DNA of 64,000 bases from CAYRHJ01 sp964424105 (lineage in GTDB: Bacteria; Planctomycetota; Phycisphaerae; UBA1845), in assembly GCA_964424105.1 (NCBI GenBank), contig CAYRHJ010000016.1, positions 85,795 through 149,794 on the forward strand, read 5' to 3'. A model generated the notes under the pieces. That model ran no database searches, was not told the origin of the DNA, and saw only the letters and a list, made by a program, of their open reading frames with translations. The position numbers and the translations under genes were made by a program. Below, piece after piece: positions 7,451 through 17,306 of this stretch; position 1 is the first letter of the stretch; every line of letters starts with the position of its first letter.

Positions 7451-10400
7451 TCAGGGCGTCCGCCGACGTCCTTGGCGGCGCATGCTCGAAAGTCCCAACA
7501 CACACAAGGTCAAGTTGATCAGCCCGATGGCCCCGCATGGCGCCGCAGCGGAACCGCAGGACGGCGTTTCGTTCTGGGATGGAACCAGCACGTCATCATC
7601 GTCATCCGTAGAATTGTCTGGCACGATGACATCGTCGTCATTGTCATTGACATTTTCGTTGTCCACGTCGGGATCAGGATCCGGTTCAGGATCGGGTTCG
7701 GGCTCCGGATCGGAATCTGGAATTTCCGACACGACGATGATTTCCGACGGACCGGCCTCGTTTTGACCGGCGGCGAATACGCTGAATTCGGAACGGACGG
7801 CCCAATAAGTCACCAGGTCGCCGTTGATTTCGAAACCATATTCACCGACCTGGGCGTCTTCCGGCGACGCCTGCCCGACGAATTCATCGCCTGCGCGTAC
7901 CCAAGCCTGCAAGTCACCGTCGAAGACATGCAAATCAACATCTTCCGGATCCAAGCCCAACTCGCTGATCAATGCCAGCGGCACGGTGAGTTGAATCGTG
8001 ACGGTACCGCCGCCGAGATTGCCGTCGAAATCGATTTCCAAAGTTGTTCCCAGCGCCAATTCGCCCGAAAACCCCGCGAATGTCGATGACCCATTCACAC
8101 CCGGAGGACCGTCATTGACCACGAGGCGAACCGATAGATTCGCCCCGGGAGTGGCTCCGCTCACATTGATCAATGCGTTGATATTTTCGGAATCAAGCGT
8201 CGTGGTCAGTGCGGCGTTGCCGTCAGCATCGACGTCGCCGTCTATCGAGACTCCCGGTTCATTATCCGGCGGTGGAGGAGGTGGAGGTCCACCGCCGCCG
8301 AACCCGCCCCCTCCGTCGGAAGGTGAGGGATCGTCACACGTATCAGTCGTTTCATTACACGTTTGTCCACCCGCGCAAGGATTCCCGCTGGACTGACAGA
8401 CTCCTACGTTGCAGGTTTCCGTCCCCGTGCAAAACTGTCCGTCATTACAATCGTCATTGTCATCGCAGTCGCAGCGGTCTTGCGCTTCATTGCACACCCG
8501 TCCCGTGGCCACACAGGGATCGCCCGGCGAAGTGCAGACGCCCGTGGTGCACGTTTCCACACCGTTGCAAAAGTCGCCGTCCACGCAATCGTTGGTATTG
8601 TTATTCACGACTTGACAGCCGATTCCCAAAACACACGTCTGGTCCGTGCAAGGATTGCCGTCATCGCAGGCCGCATGGTCGGGAGTCGAAATACATTGAT
8701 CGATGACGTCGTTGCAGGTGTCGACCGTGCAGGCGATGCCGTCCGTGCAGTTGCGGTTGGCTCCGCCGCCGCAAACTCCCGCAGTGCACGTCTCGCCGAC
8801 AGTGCAGAATTGCCCGTCGCTACAGGCCCCGCCCTGGTTGGTGGGTTGTGCCTGGCAATTACCCGTGCCTGCATTGCATACGCCGACATTGCAGGTGTTG
8901 TTCAACCCCGAACAATTGACCGCTGCGCCGGCACATACGCCGTCGTTGCATTGATCATTCGTCGTGCACAAATTTCCATCATTGCATGCGCCGCCGTCGT
9001 TGACGGACCTGGCTTCACACTGCCCGGTAACTAGATTGCATTGGCCGACGTTGCATACGTTGTCCAGGTGGGAGCAGTTGATGGGCGTTCCCGCGCAACT
9101 GCCATTGCTGCATGTATCGTTTTGCGTGCATATGAAACCGTCGTTGCACGCGGCCGTGTTATTGGGGTATTCACAAAACCCGGCGGGGCAGGTGTTGTCG
9201 GTGCAGGGATTGTTGTCATTGCATTCTGCGGCATTATTGCACGGTTGACAACCGCCGATCGGTGTTCCGAGACAAACGCCACCATTGCAACGATCGTCTT
9301 GCGTGCAAACGTCCGCATCGTCGCAAGGCCCGTTCTGGTTCGCCGGTACGGGTTGACACTGACCGTTAGTGGGATTGCACGCGCCGTTGTTGCAGTCGTC
9401 GTCCAGAACGGAACAATCAACAGCCGTTCCGGCGCAGGCACCAGCGGCACACAGATCCGTGGTCGTGCAATTATTTCCATCGTTGCAACCCCCGCCTTCA
9501 TTATCGGCCAAGACCAAATCACAGTTGCCGTCGGCGCCGGCTGGGTTGCATGACAGTCGCGTGCACGGATCGCCGCTGTCCGGACACGTTACTGCCGTGC
9601 TTTCGCAATCGCCGTTCGAACACGCGTCATCCGTGCAGGGGTTTTCGTCGCTGCACGAGTTGGAATCGTCGGGCGCAAACAAGCAGCCCAGTCCGACGAA
9701 ACAAGCGTCGTCCGTGCAAGTTTTATTGTCGTTGCAGAGATTGTCGTTGGGTGTCTGCACGCACTGCTCGGCGATCTCGTCGCACGTGTCCACCGTACAG
9801 GCAAAGTTGTCATTGCATGGGTTGGCTGACCCGCCGCCGCATTCGCCCGCAGTGCACGTTTCGCCGATGTTGCAAAACAGGCCGTCATCGCAGGCCCCGT
9901 CTTCATTGGATGCCTGTTGTTCACAGACGCCCGTCAAGACATTGCAGACCCCTACGTTGCAGTCGTCGTCCAAATGCGAGCAGTCGACGGCCACGCCACC
10001 GCAGACACCGTCCGTGCAAGCGTCCGTGGTCGTACAGGGCAATCCATCATCACACAAATTCGTATCGTCGTTCGTGGACGTACAGAACCCGGACACGTCG
10101 TCGCAGTCGTCGTCCGTACACGCATTGCCGTCGTCGCATTCACCATCTTCAAGACAGTCACAATCGGCCAAGAATGCACCGGAACAGTTTCCGCCGTTAC
10201 AGGTGTCCGGATCCGTGCATTTGTTCGCGTCATCACATGCACCGCCCTCGTTGGCCGGCACCTGCACACATTGACTGGTCTGGGGATTGCACAAGCCCTC
10301 GTTGCAGGCGTCGTCGAAATCGGAACAGTCCACCGGCGTTCCCGCACACGTTCCGCCCGTGCAGATATCAACGGTGGTGCAGCCATTGCCGTCATTGCAA

Positions 10401-11434
10401 CCAGCGGCTTCGTTGATCGGCTGGGCCACGCAAACGCCCGCATTGCAGACGCCGACGTTGCAGGCATCGTTCAGATTGGAACAATCGATCGCGGTTCCCG
10501 CGCAGACACCGTTGGAACAAGTGTCATTCTGTGTGCAAAGGTTTCCGTCATTGCATGCAGCCGTATTGTTCACTGTCGTGCAATCGCCGCCATTGCAAGT
10601 GTTTGTCGTGCAGGGATTGCCGTCCGAGCAGTCTCCATTGTCATCGCACAGACATTTCCGCGAGTCTTCGTCGCAAGCCTGGCCGGGACATGGAGCAGCA
10701 CCCGGTTGGCAGACGCCGTCCACACAGGTTTCCCCGTCGCAGAATAGGCACGTGACCTGGCTACAGGAGCACCCATCGTCGTTGGTGTTCTCCTCCGGCG
10801 GGGTAGCGGCGCACAGATCCGTGCAATTTCCGACTGAATCGCCATCGGCGTCGCCTTCGACCCCCGACACGTTCAGTACCGTCGAACCCAACGTCCCGGT
10901 TACGATTTCTCCGAAGCCTTCCCCCGCAACCTGCGTTTGAAGTCCAGCCCGTTGCGCTTCGATTCGCACGGTCGTGCTACAGCCCGCGGTCAGGGCGCGA
11001 AATTCAATCACGTCAACCACAAGACCGTCGGCATCAGCGACCGGTAACTGCAAGACGATGGGCAGATTTTCGTACATGGCGTCGCCGTCGTTGAATGGGC
11101 GACCGGTTTGATTCACTCCGTCGTTCAACGAACGGGTCGGAAAGAAACCTGATTCGAACCAATTGTGCCCCTGATTGGGAATGCGTCGGCGGATTTCGAC
11201 TACGCGAGGATCCCAGGTCAGAACTACCGTCGTGGAGAAAAACGTTAGATTGCTGGGGTCGTTGGTTCGGGCGATGATTTGGACGTTGAAATTCTGCCCG
11301 ACCGCGACGTTATTGGTCGCCGCGTTCAGTTCAAGATCAACCAATGTCCCGCCGGCATGAACAGCCGAGCCGCCTAGACCTGTCGCAAGCACGAAACTCC
11401 ACCGCACCACTGCATTCCGCCGTAGGCCATCCAT
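7451..11434 (-). CDS. Giant Cys-rich surface protein with cohesin-like domain and C-terminal CG-hydrophobic-Arg anchor
   Basis: The 1327-aa protein begins at ATG 11434 behind AGGGAGG with a signal peptide ending near VHAGG. Residues about 28-195 form a cohesin-like beta-sandwich (LVDLELNAATNNVAVGQNF, VVLTWDPRVVEI). A short Ca-binding-like segment DADGDSVGNCTDLC follows. Residues about 235-1035 are Cys-rich repeats built on CNDGNxCTxxDxCxxGxCxG and DCSxLxDxCNxGxCN, with about six of the second type. Then come a Gly/Pro linker (GGGGFGGGGPPPPPPP), a beta module (about 1058-1230) also present in the protein at 24343-28236, an acidic Asp/Glu/Pro linker, and the tail CGAIGLINLTLCVLGLSS plus an Arg cluster. 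I infer a disulfide-rich, surface-anchored stalk. No enzyme domain is visible. Antisense open frames here are by-products of the repeats. Confidence 0.8.
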   Translation of the reverse strand: MDGLRRNAVVRWSFVLATGLGGSAVHAGGTLVDLELNAATNNVAVGQNFNVQIIARTNDPSNLTFFSTTVVLTWDPRVVEIRRRIPNQGHNWFESGFFPTRSLNDGVNQTGRPFNDGDAMYENLPIVLQLPVADADGLVVDVIEFRALTAGCSTTVRIEAQRAGLQTQVAGEGFGEIVTGTLGSTVLNVSGVEGDADGDSVGNCTDLCAATPPEENTNDDGCSCSQVTCLFCDGETCVDGVCQPGAAPCPGQACDEDSRKCLCDDNGDCSDGNPCTTNTCNGGDCTTVNNTAACNDGNLCTQNDTCSNGVCAGTAIDCSNLNDACNVGVCNAGVCVAQPINEAAGCNDGNGCTTVDICTGGTCAGTPVDCSDFDDACNEGLCNPQTSQCVQVPANEGGACDDANKCTDPDTCNGGNCSGAFLADCDCLEDGECDDGNACTDDDCDDVSGFCTSTNDDTNLCDDGLPCTTTDACTDGVCGGVAVDCSHLDDDCNVGVCNVLTGVCEQQASNEDGACDDGLFCNIGETCTAGECGGGSANPCNDNFACTVDTCDEIAEQCVQTPNDNLCNDNKTCTDDACFVGLGCLFAPDDSNSCSDENPCTDDACSNGDCESTAVTCPDSGDPCTRLSCNPAGADGNCDLVLADNEGGGCNDGNNCTTTDLCAAGACAGTAVDCSVLDDDCNNGACNPTNGQCQPVPANQNGPCDDADVCTQDDRCNGGVCLGTPIGGCQPCNNAAECNDNNPCTDNTCPAGFCEYPNNTAACNDGFICTQNDTCSNGSCAGTPINCSHLDNVCNVGQCNLVTGQCEARSVNDGGACNDGNLCTTNDQCNDGVCAGAAVNCSGLNNTCNVGVCNAGTGNCQAQPTNQGGACSDGQFCTVGETCTAGVCGGGANRNCTDGIACTVDTCNDVIDQCISTPDHAACDDGNPCTDQTCVLGIGCQVVNNNTNDCVDGDFCNGVETCTTGVCTSPGDPCVATGRVCNEAQDRCDCDDNDDCNDGQFCTGTETCNVGVCQSSGNPCAGGQTCNETTDTCDDPSPSDGGGGFGGGGPPPPPPPDNEPGVSIDGDVDADGNAALTTTLDSENINALINVSGATPGANLSVRLVVNDGPPGVNGSSTFAGFSGELALGTTLEIDFDGNLGGGTVTIQLTVPLALISELGLDPEDVDLHVFDGDLQAWVRAGDEFVGQASPEDAQVGEYGFEINGDLVTYWAVRSEFSVFAAGQNEAGPSEIIVVSEIPDSDPEPEPDPEPDPDPDVDNENVNDNDDDVIVPDNSTDDDDDVLVPSQNETPSCGSAAAPCGAIGLINLTLCVLGLSSMRRQGRRRTP

Positions 11435-11568
11435 CGAAGCTGCCTCCCTGGATCCATCCAGTCAATCGACGCCCGCCATGGGCGAGCCACTCTTCATTAC
11501 GATATCCGCGCCATCAAACGCGTCGCAGTCCGATATTCCCGCGTCGCGCGCTCGGGTTCCCGATCTAT

Positions 11569-11574
11569 AGTATA
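11569..11574 (-). promoter_or_regulatory. Possible -10 element for the 7451-11434 gene
   Basis: On the minus strand the hexamer reads TATACT, close to the TATAAT consensus, about 135 bp upstream of the start codon. No good -35 is visible, so the call is tentative. Confidence 0.3.
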
Positions 11575-11686
11575 CGGTACCCGAGAGAATACCTGATATC
11601 CGTTTTTTGGGAGCCGTTGAAGAAATTCGAATAACGCGAAATTAGGGAGTTATCGGCCATGATTCTCCAAGGCCCCCAAACAAACA

Positions 11687-11716
11687 GGCCATCCGGCGGC
11701 GAACCGCCGAATGGCC
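11687..11716 (-). terminator. Rho-independent terminator (possibly bidirectional)
   Basis: A long stem is formed by GGCCAT and CGGCGG with CCGCCG and ATGGCC around a CGAA loop. On the minus strand it is followed by a T-rich run (TGTTTGTTT), and on the plus strand by TTTTTTT at 11723-11729. It lies 29 bp after the stop of the 11745-17306 gene. Confidence 0.75.
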
Positions 11717-11744
11717 GATGGGTTTTTTTGAAAAGCAAACCGGC

Positions 11745-14700
11745 TTAGCGCCCACTACGCGGGTTCACGCCGCCACTGATGTCCTGCAAAGCAGCAGCCT
11801 GCCGGACCTCCTGCGAGACGACCAACCCGACGGTGTCGGCCACATCAACCACGTCACGCATGTCGAAAACGCCGTTGCCGTCCACATCGAGCCGGCGGGC
11901 CGTTTCCGCACCCACCTGCCGGGACAGGTCGCTCATCGTCATGCTCAAACGGGTGGACTGCGCACCGCCGGCAAAATTCGGACTGGGCGTGCACAAGCCG
12001 TCCAATTCGTCACCAATCTGACAGCACTGGCCGTCGAGTGGCCGCGGGAAGTTCGTAACCAGACACTGGAAATCGAACTGGTCCACGAATCCGTCCCCGG
12101 TCATGTCCGTATGGAACGGCGGTGGCGGAACGTCGTCGCAATCCGTATCACCCGGGTACAGCGGCTGCGAACGCACCAGGTCACCTAGCAATCCGCCGAA
12201 GTCGGCCACTTCAACGATGTTGTCATCGTTGATGTCACCGCAAATCAGCGTGTCGATGCCGGTGAAATCAGCCGTGAACCGTGTACCGTCCGTGCCCAGG
12301 AAGATGGTCTGGCGCAACGTATGGAACTGGTCCTTGGCGCTGATGCTGGTCCAATCGCCGCACGGGATCATGACCTTGGCAGTCGCAAAGCCCGTGTCCG
12401 AAAAGTTCATCTGAAGTCGGAAATCATGGGCTGTGTCCGAATCGCAATCGAACAATGTAAACGATACACAACGATTGGTTTCGGTGTTGATCGCCTGGGC
12501 AGACACGGAGATGTCCAGCCAAGTCGTATCTTCCACGCACACCTCAAAGCCGCACGACGCCTGATTCACACCGTCGCGGGCAATACAGGTCACCGACGTA
12601 CAACCCGTGTCGAACTTGCTGTTCGGTGCCGGATCACACTCGATGATCGGATTGGGATCGCAGTTGTCCGTGGCCGTAGCCACGAAACCCACGATCGCAC
12701 CGCAGTTGCCCGCGTCGGACTTAATCCCACGGATGTCGTCCGGACAGAACGGCGTCGGCGGCACGCCGTCCACGATCACGATGTTGAACGTGCACACCGA
12801 CTCCAGGTCGCACCCGTCTGTGGCCGTGCACGTGATGTGGTGCGAGCCGACCACGAACGTGTCGCCCGCGCGGACGATGTTTCCAAAATCGTCACGGCAG
12901 ACCAGATCCGGATCACCACAGTTGTCCAACGCCGAAACAATGAACCCGTCGTTCTCGGTGACGATGGTCTCGCACGTTCCAGCGTCTACAGCCTTGGTGA
13001 TGTCCAACGGGCAGAAGACCTGCGGCGCTTCGTCATCACGAACGCTGATGTTAAAGCAACATTCATCGGTGTTGCCCGATGCATCCGTCGCGTCGCAGCA
13101 AACTTCCGCGGAGTTCATGCAACCACCCGTGAGGATACTGACGGTCACGGGACTGCTCGGGTCGCATTGCGCGCTCGCACCGGGGCAATTGTCATTCGCG
13201 TTGGCTGAGAACGTAATCTCCGCCGAGCAAAGACCATCATCGGTGCCCACGTTCTGATCCGGCGGGCACTTGGCCACCGGGTCCTGATTGTCGGCCACAC
13301 ACACGTCGAATTCACAGCAAGTCCGATTCCCGCACGGATCCGAAGCACAGGCCTCGACGGTCGTGCAACCCACCGGGAACACGGCGAACGGTGCGATAAG
13401 CTCGAAACCGTTTCCGAAATCGGCACGATAGGAAACCGGCACGGGGCCGCCCAGGCAGCGATCTTCCGCCGTCACCGTCAGCACCACCGTTTGCTCGCAA
13501 GCACCCGGCGGAGCTTTCACTTCGATATCGCCGCAACCGGTCAGCACCGGACCAACGGTATCGACGATATCAATGCCTTGGATGCAAACGGACTCGACGT
13601 CGCTGTTGCCGCAGGAATCCGTACAGGCCCAGGTACGTTCCAACGTTCCCGTACCATTGCAACCGGTCAGGGTGCTGGGATCGTCCGTGAAACCGCACGT
13701 CACCTCGCCGGCGCAATTGTCCTTGCCGAAGGTTTCTCCGCAGATCGCTGGATCGAACGGATCGCCACATTCCACGCGGCACGGCTCACCTTGCAACGGG
13801 CAATTGGCCGTCGGGGCCGTGTTGTCCAATAGATCGACCACGTGGACGACGTCCGCAGCCGCCGGGATCTGACTGCAATCCGTCGCGCTGATCGTGATCT
13901 CCGCCCGCGCCGGACAATCCGTCAGACTGTGAACCAGAACGTCACAGCAGAAATCAACCCTGTCGACGGCGACTTGTGTAAACTCACAACTGCCATCGTG
14001 GGCTGCGAAGGAGTACGAGGCATTGGTTGCATTGACCGTAAACCTCAATCCCGATTCCTCGACGCAGCAGTTGTCAGTGACCGATCCGCACACGCGAATC
14101 GTCGAATCGCACACATCGGCGCTGAGCTTGACCGGTGACGTCGGCGGATCGCTCACCAGCACCGGCGGGGTGCTTTCCGTAACCGTGATCCGCTGCTCGC
14201 AACGGGCCTGTTCGGAATCACAGGAGGTCGCCCCGTAGGTGCGAACAAACACCGGCGGATCCGAATTCGGGTCCCGATCCGTGCTCACGCATTTGACGAG
14301 CGGATCCGTACCGCAACCGCCGGTCGCCGTACCACCCTGCGCCTCAAACTCAGTCAGGTCTTCGGCACAGGCGGGAACGTCGTCGAAGCACTCCACTTCG
14401 ATGTCGGCAGGACACAATATGGTCGGCGGGACGTTGTTCTCGATCGTTCCGACCTGAGTGGCCACGACGTCATTGCCGCAGCAGTCGGTTGCGTTGACCA
14501 ACACTTCAACGTCGGTCCTGCAACAGGTAATGTCCGTTACATTAACCTTGCCCGAAATGCACACCGTATTCGGACCCTTCTGGAGCAGGCTGAACGCCGG
14601 ATCCTGGGCATTGCCGCAGCCGCCCACAACCGTCGCGCTGACCTTGACCTGCGACTGATTGAGACAGCACGAGTCGCTCCAGCAACCTTCGAACGACAGC

Positions 14701-17306
14701 GTACCACTGCAATCGCCCGTAATGGAGTCCTCGACGGCTTTGTCATCGAAAACCTCCAGGAACCCGGTCGATGGCGGCGTGTTGTCGAACACCTCCGTAG
14801 TGAAAATCACTTCGTCGGCCCGATTCCCGCAGCAATCCATCCCGTTCACACGGATGCCCACCACAGCCGGGCAGGAAGAAACGTTCGAGACGGGGATGGT
14901 CGCACAGAAACGCACCGAACCGTCCGGGTTCACCCCGATCTGCTTGGTCATGGGGCCCAAGGTCGCCGCACCCGAAACCAAGAGACCCTGGATCGTGATC
15001 GTGTTTTGAATGGCCGAATCCGTGCAGCAATTGTCACGAAGGACACCACAGATCTCGACGTTGCTTCTGCAAGTGTTCGGATCCACCTTCACGACCAGTT
15101 CATCGGTCGAGCGACGCTCGATCACCGGCTTGATGTTGTCGGTAACCTCCACCTTGGTCGACTCAGACGCCTCACCGCCGCAGCAGTCCACGGCGTCGAC
15201 GAAAATCTGAACCGACGCCGGGCAGGCACGCAGCTTGCGCACGTCAACGAATCCATCGACGCGAACGGTCTTTTCGTCGATTTGCGTGACCGTGTACTCC
15301 GGACGGAACCGGGCATCACAGGTCTGCAAGCTGCTTGGAGCCGCGCCGCGCGATGACTTCTCGAAACGCGACGGGCGACGGAGGAAGTCCGTCCGTGAGA
15401 CGGTCGAGCCTTGCGACGGCGAGGGGCCTCCGACATCCGTGCACGTGCCGTCGATACCGCAGAACGGCGTGGGAGCGGCGCAATCGCCGTCCGTCTGGCA
15501 CGGGCGACAGAACATGGTTTGGGAGTCGCAGATCGGCTCAAATTCGCCGCAGTCCGCGTTGCTCATGCAAAACTCGCAATCCGATCCGCCGTCGAACAAT
15601 ACGCTGACGCGGATGTTCTCCGCTTCAATGCAGCAGTCATCTGTGATGACCGCTTTGAAATCCACCTGGCCGATACAGGCGTCGTCCACCTTGTCACCGC
15701 TGGCCGTCAAATCGATGACGGGGTCCTCCCCGTCGATGATCACGCGAGGCAAATCCTCCAGGGGTGGTTGGATTTTGGCACCTTCCTGCGTGGTAATTCG
15801 GTTCGGCGGGTCCACGTGGTCACGATCGAACCGTACCAGAGCAACGCCGCCGCAAGCACCCGTACTGATGGCCGTGAACTCCAATCGGACCATCGTGTTG
15901 GCGTCCATCGTGCCGTCCGACTCCGGACCAAACAGCGGCGAACCCACGATGTATTCGATCACACCCTCTCCCGGAGGGCCTCCGTTGACGTCATGGAATT
16001 GAAACAGCTCACGATCGAACGGATTGTTCGGGTCGAGTTCATCCGGATCGCCCGGCGTCGCGTCGTTAAACAGCAATTGCGTATTGTCGTAAAAGAGGAA
16101 GAACTCGCCACCAACGATGAACTCGCCCTGATCCCTCAGGTTAATCAGAATGACGATGGGTTCACCTTCCTGGTAGCACTCCTCCTCCGGCGCCAGAAAA
16201 ACCACGCCCGTGCAGTAGTAGGCCACACCCGGTGGGAAACCGGAGGGATCGACCACCTTGTGGACGGATCCGAATGCCGGCTCATTCACCTCCGCCAAGC
16301 CCGTCGGCGAACCAGGCCCAGAACTGACGTTGAACAGCTTCAAGGGGGTACCATCGAACAGAGCATTCAACTCGTTGATCAAACTGGACGTGGCGAAAAT
16401 CTCGATGCCCACGCTGATGTCCGTGTAGGAGTTGCCCGTCAACAGAATCCCTGAAGAAGGTGTAATTCCCGCTGGGGCTGGACCGCCGCCAAAATTCGGT
16501 TCGATCCGCACGCCAACACCAGGGATCTCGAAACAATCCTTGAAACTCTCGCGACCGTCGGCGATGTTACTGATGGAGTTGTCGGTAATGGATGCACCCA
16601 GTCCAGCCGCCGCACCCCCGACGTTAGACAAGCTGATCCCGATCCCCTGAACGCTGGAGGTACAACCGTTCGGCCCATAGGGAGCGGCGGCCGCATCGTT
16701 GGGAAACTCCCCACCGATATTGGAAATGGCATTGCAGGAGATGTTCAAATCACTCAGCGAGCCTCCAAACGCATTCCCCCGGATGCCGTACGCCGTAGAA
16801 AGGCTTTGAGACGCGTTAAAAATCTGAGCGCCACCAAGAATAATGTTGTTCAATACGTTGATGTTGCTCAGGTCCTCTTTAGATCCCTCAATGCTGACAC
16901 CCGCCGAGAACACACTGCTGAGGATCGCGAATCCATCTACCGTGACGTTGCTGGACGTAATCTCAACACCCGAACCACCGGAGAAAATGAATGACTCCGT
17001 CAACGGTGCGCCACCAAAAAATTCAGGCAGCGTCCGGCTCGTCGCGCAGACACCCGCTTGCGCGCCGAGTAAGGTCAGCCCTTTGTTGATCGACACGCTC
17101 GAGTATTCGCCAGCCGCGACGTGAACCGTTCCCCCCTCGTCCACGGCATCAACGCCGCCTTGGATCGAACAATACGGATCCGCCTCCGTTCCAGCCCCCG
17201 GACACGCGTTCGACGAATCGACGAACACCTCAGGATCCCCGGCTTTCGCCACCCCACCTGCCAGCGAAAACGCCAGCAGCGCAATCCACATCTTTGTCGC
17301 TCTCAT
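11745..17306 (-). CDS. Giant secreted protein: beta-helix, cohesin-like domain, Cys-rich HYR-type repeats, dockerin-like end
   Basis: The 1853-aa protein starts at ATG 17306 (GGGAG upstream) with a signal peptide MRATKMWIALLAFSLAGGVAKA. Residues about 25-340 look like a right-handed parallel beta-helix (DPYCSIQGGVDAVDEGGTVH, then repeated NxI and GI turns). A cohesin-like domain lies near 365-530 (EEECYQEGEPIVILINLRDQ). About 1,100 residues of Cys-rich beta-sandwich repeats follow, including HYR-like units (DNxxPxxxCPxDI and VVGSHHITCTATDGCD). The C-terminus carries EF-hand segments GDINDDNIVEVADF, DMTGDGFVDQFDF and LDVDGNGVFDMRDVVDV, as in type I dockerins. There is no hydrophobic tail. I infer an extracellular structural or binding protein that could dock to a cohesin. 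It is flanked by gaps and has its own terminator. Confidence 0.8.
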   Translation of the reverse strand: MRATKMWIALLAFSLAGGVAKAGDPEVFVDSSNACPGAGTEADPYCSIQGGVDAVDEGGTVHVAAGEYSSVSINKGLTLLGAQAGVCATSRTLPEFFGGAPLTESFIFSGGSGVEITSSNVTVDGFAILSSVFSAGVSIEGSKEDLSNINVLNNIILGGAQIFNASQSLSTAYGIRGNAFGGSLSDLNISCNAISNIGGEFPNDAAAAPYGPNGCTSSVQGIGISLSNVGGAAAGLGASITDNSISNIADGRESFKDCFEIPGVGVRIEPNFGGGPAPAGITPSSGILLTGNSYTDISVGIEIFATSSLINELNALFDGTPLKLFNVSSGPGSPTGLAEVNEPAFGSVHKVVDPSGFPPGVAYYCTGVVFLAPEEECYQEGEPIVILINLRDQGEFIVGGEFFLFYDNTQLLFNDATPGDPDELDPNNPFDRELFQFHDVNGGPPGEGVIEYIVGSPLFGPESDGTMDANTMVRLEFTAISTGACGGVALVRFDRDHVDPPNRITTQEGAKIQPPLEDLPRVIIDGEDPVIDLTASGDKVDDACIGQVDFKAVITDDCCIEAENIRVSVLFDGGSDCEFCMSNADCGEFEPICDSQTMFCRPCQTDGDCAAPTPFCGIDGTCTDVGGPSPSQGSTVSRTDFLRRPSRFEKSSRGAAPSSLQTCDARFRPEYTVTQIDEKTVRVDGFVDVRKLRACPASVQIFVDAVDCCGGEASESTKVEVTDNIKPVIERRSTDELVVKVDPNTCRSNVEICGVLRDNCCTDSAIQNTITIQGLLVSGAATLGPMTKQIGVNPDGSVRFCATIPVSNVSSCPAVVGIRVNGMDCCGNRADEVIFTTEVFDNTPPSTGFLEVFDDKAVEDSITGDCSGTLSFEGCWSDSCCLNQSQVKVSATVVGGCGNAQDPAFSLLQKGPNTVCISGKVNVTDITCCRTDVEVLVNATDCCGNDVVATQVGTIENNVPPTILCPADIEVECFDDVPACAEDLTEFEAQGGTATGGCGTDPLVKCVSTDRDPNSDPPVFVRTYGATSCDSEQARCEQRITVTESTPPVLVSDPPTSPVKLSADVCDSTIRVCGSVTDNCCVEESGLRFTVNATNASYSFAAHDGSCEFTQVAVDRVDFCCDVLVHSLTDCPARAEITISATDCSQIPAAADVVHVVDLLDNTAPTANCPLQGEPCRVECGDPFDPAICGETFGKDNCAGEVTCGFTDDPSTLTGCNGTGTLERTWACTDSCGNSDVESVCIQGIDIVDTVGPVLTGCGDIEVKAPPGACEQTVVLTVTAEDRCLGGPVPVSYRADFGNGFELIAPFAVFPVGCTTVEACASDPCGNRTCCEFDVCVADNQDPVAKCPPDQNVGTDDGLCSAEITFSANANDNCPGASAQCDPSSPVTVSILTGGCMNSAEVCCDATDASGNTDECCFNISVRDDEAPQVFCPLDITKAVDAGTCETIVTENDGFIVSALDNCGDPDLVCRDDFGNIVRAGDTFVVGSHHITCTATDGCDLESVCTFNIVIVDGVPPTPFCPDDIRGIKSDAGNCGAIVGFVATATDNCDPNPIIECDPAPNSKFDTGCTSVTCIARDGVNQASCGFEVCVEDTTWLDISVSAQAINTETNRCVSFTLFDCDSDTAHDFRLQMNFSDTGFATAKVMIPCGDWTSISAKDQFHTLRQTIFLGTDGTRFTADFTGIDTLICGDINDDNIVEVADFGGLLGDLVRSQPLYPGDTDCDDVPPPPFHTDMTGDGFVDQFDFQCLVTNFPRPLDGQCCQIGDELDGLCTPSPNFAGGAQSTRLSMTMSDLSRQVGAETARRLDVDGNGVFDMRDVVDVADTVGLVVSQEVRQAAALQDISGGVNPRSGR

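Larger units (their letters stand above)
11435..11744. other. Intergenic region between two giant genes
   Basis: This 310-bp gap holds a hairpin terminator of the gene at 11745-17306 and a possible promoter for the gene at 7451-11434. No other gene is visible. Confidence 0.5.

Noticed and set aside
9369..10274. Long plus-strand open frame opposite the Cys-rich gene, Ser/Pro/Gln-rich product
   Set aside because: It is the antisense of regular Cys/Asp/Gly codon repeats, which keep several frames open. Its sequence is low-complexity and lacks a ribosome site.
15411..16454. 347-aa plus-strand open frame inside the 11745-17306 gene
   Set aside because: It is antisense to the cohesin-like region, Arg/His-rich and without a recognisable domain. 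The minus-strand protein explains the codon pattern.
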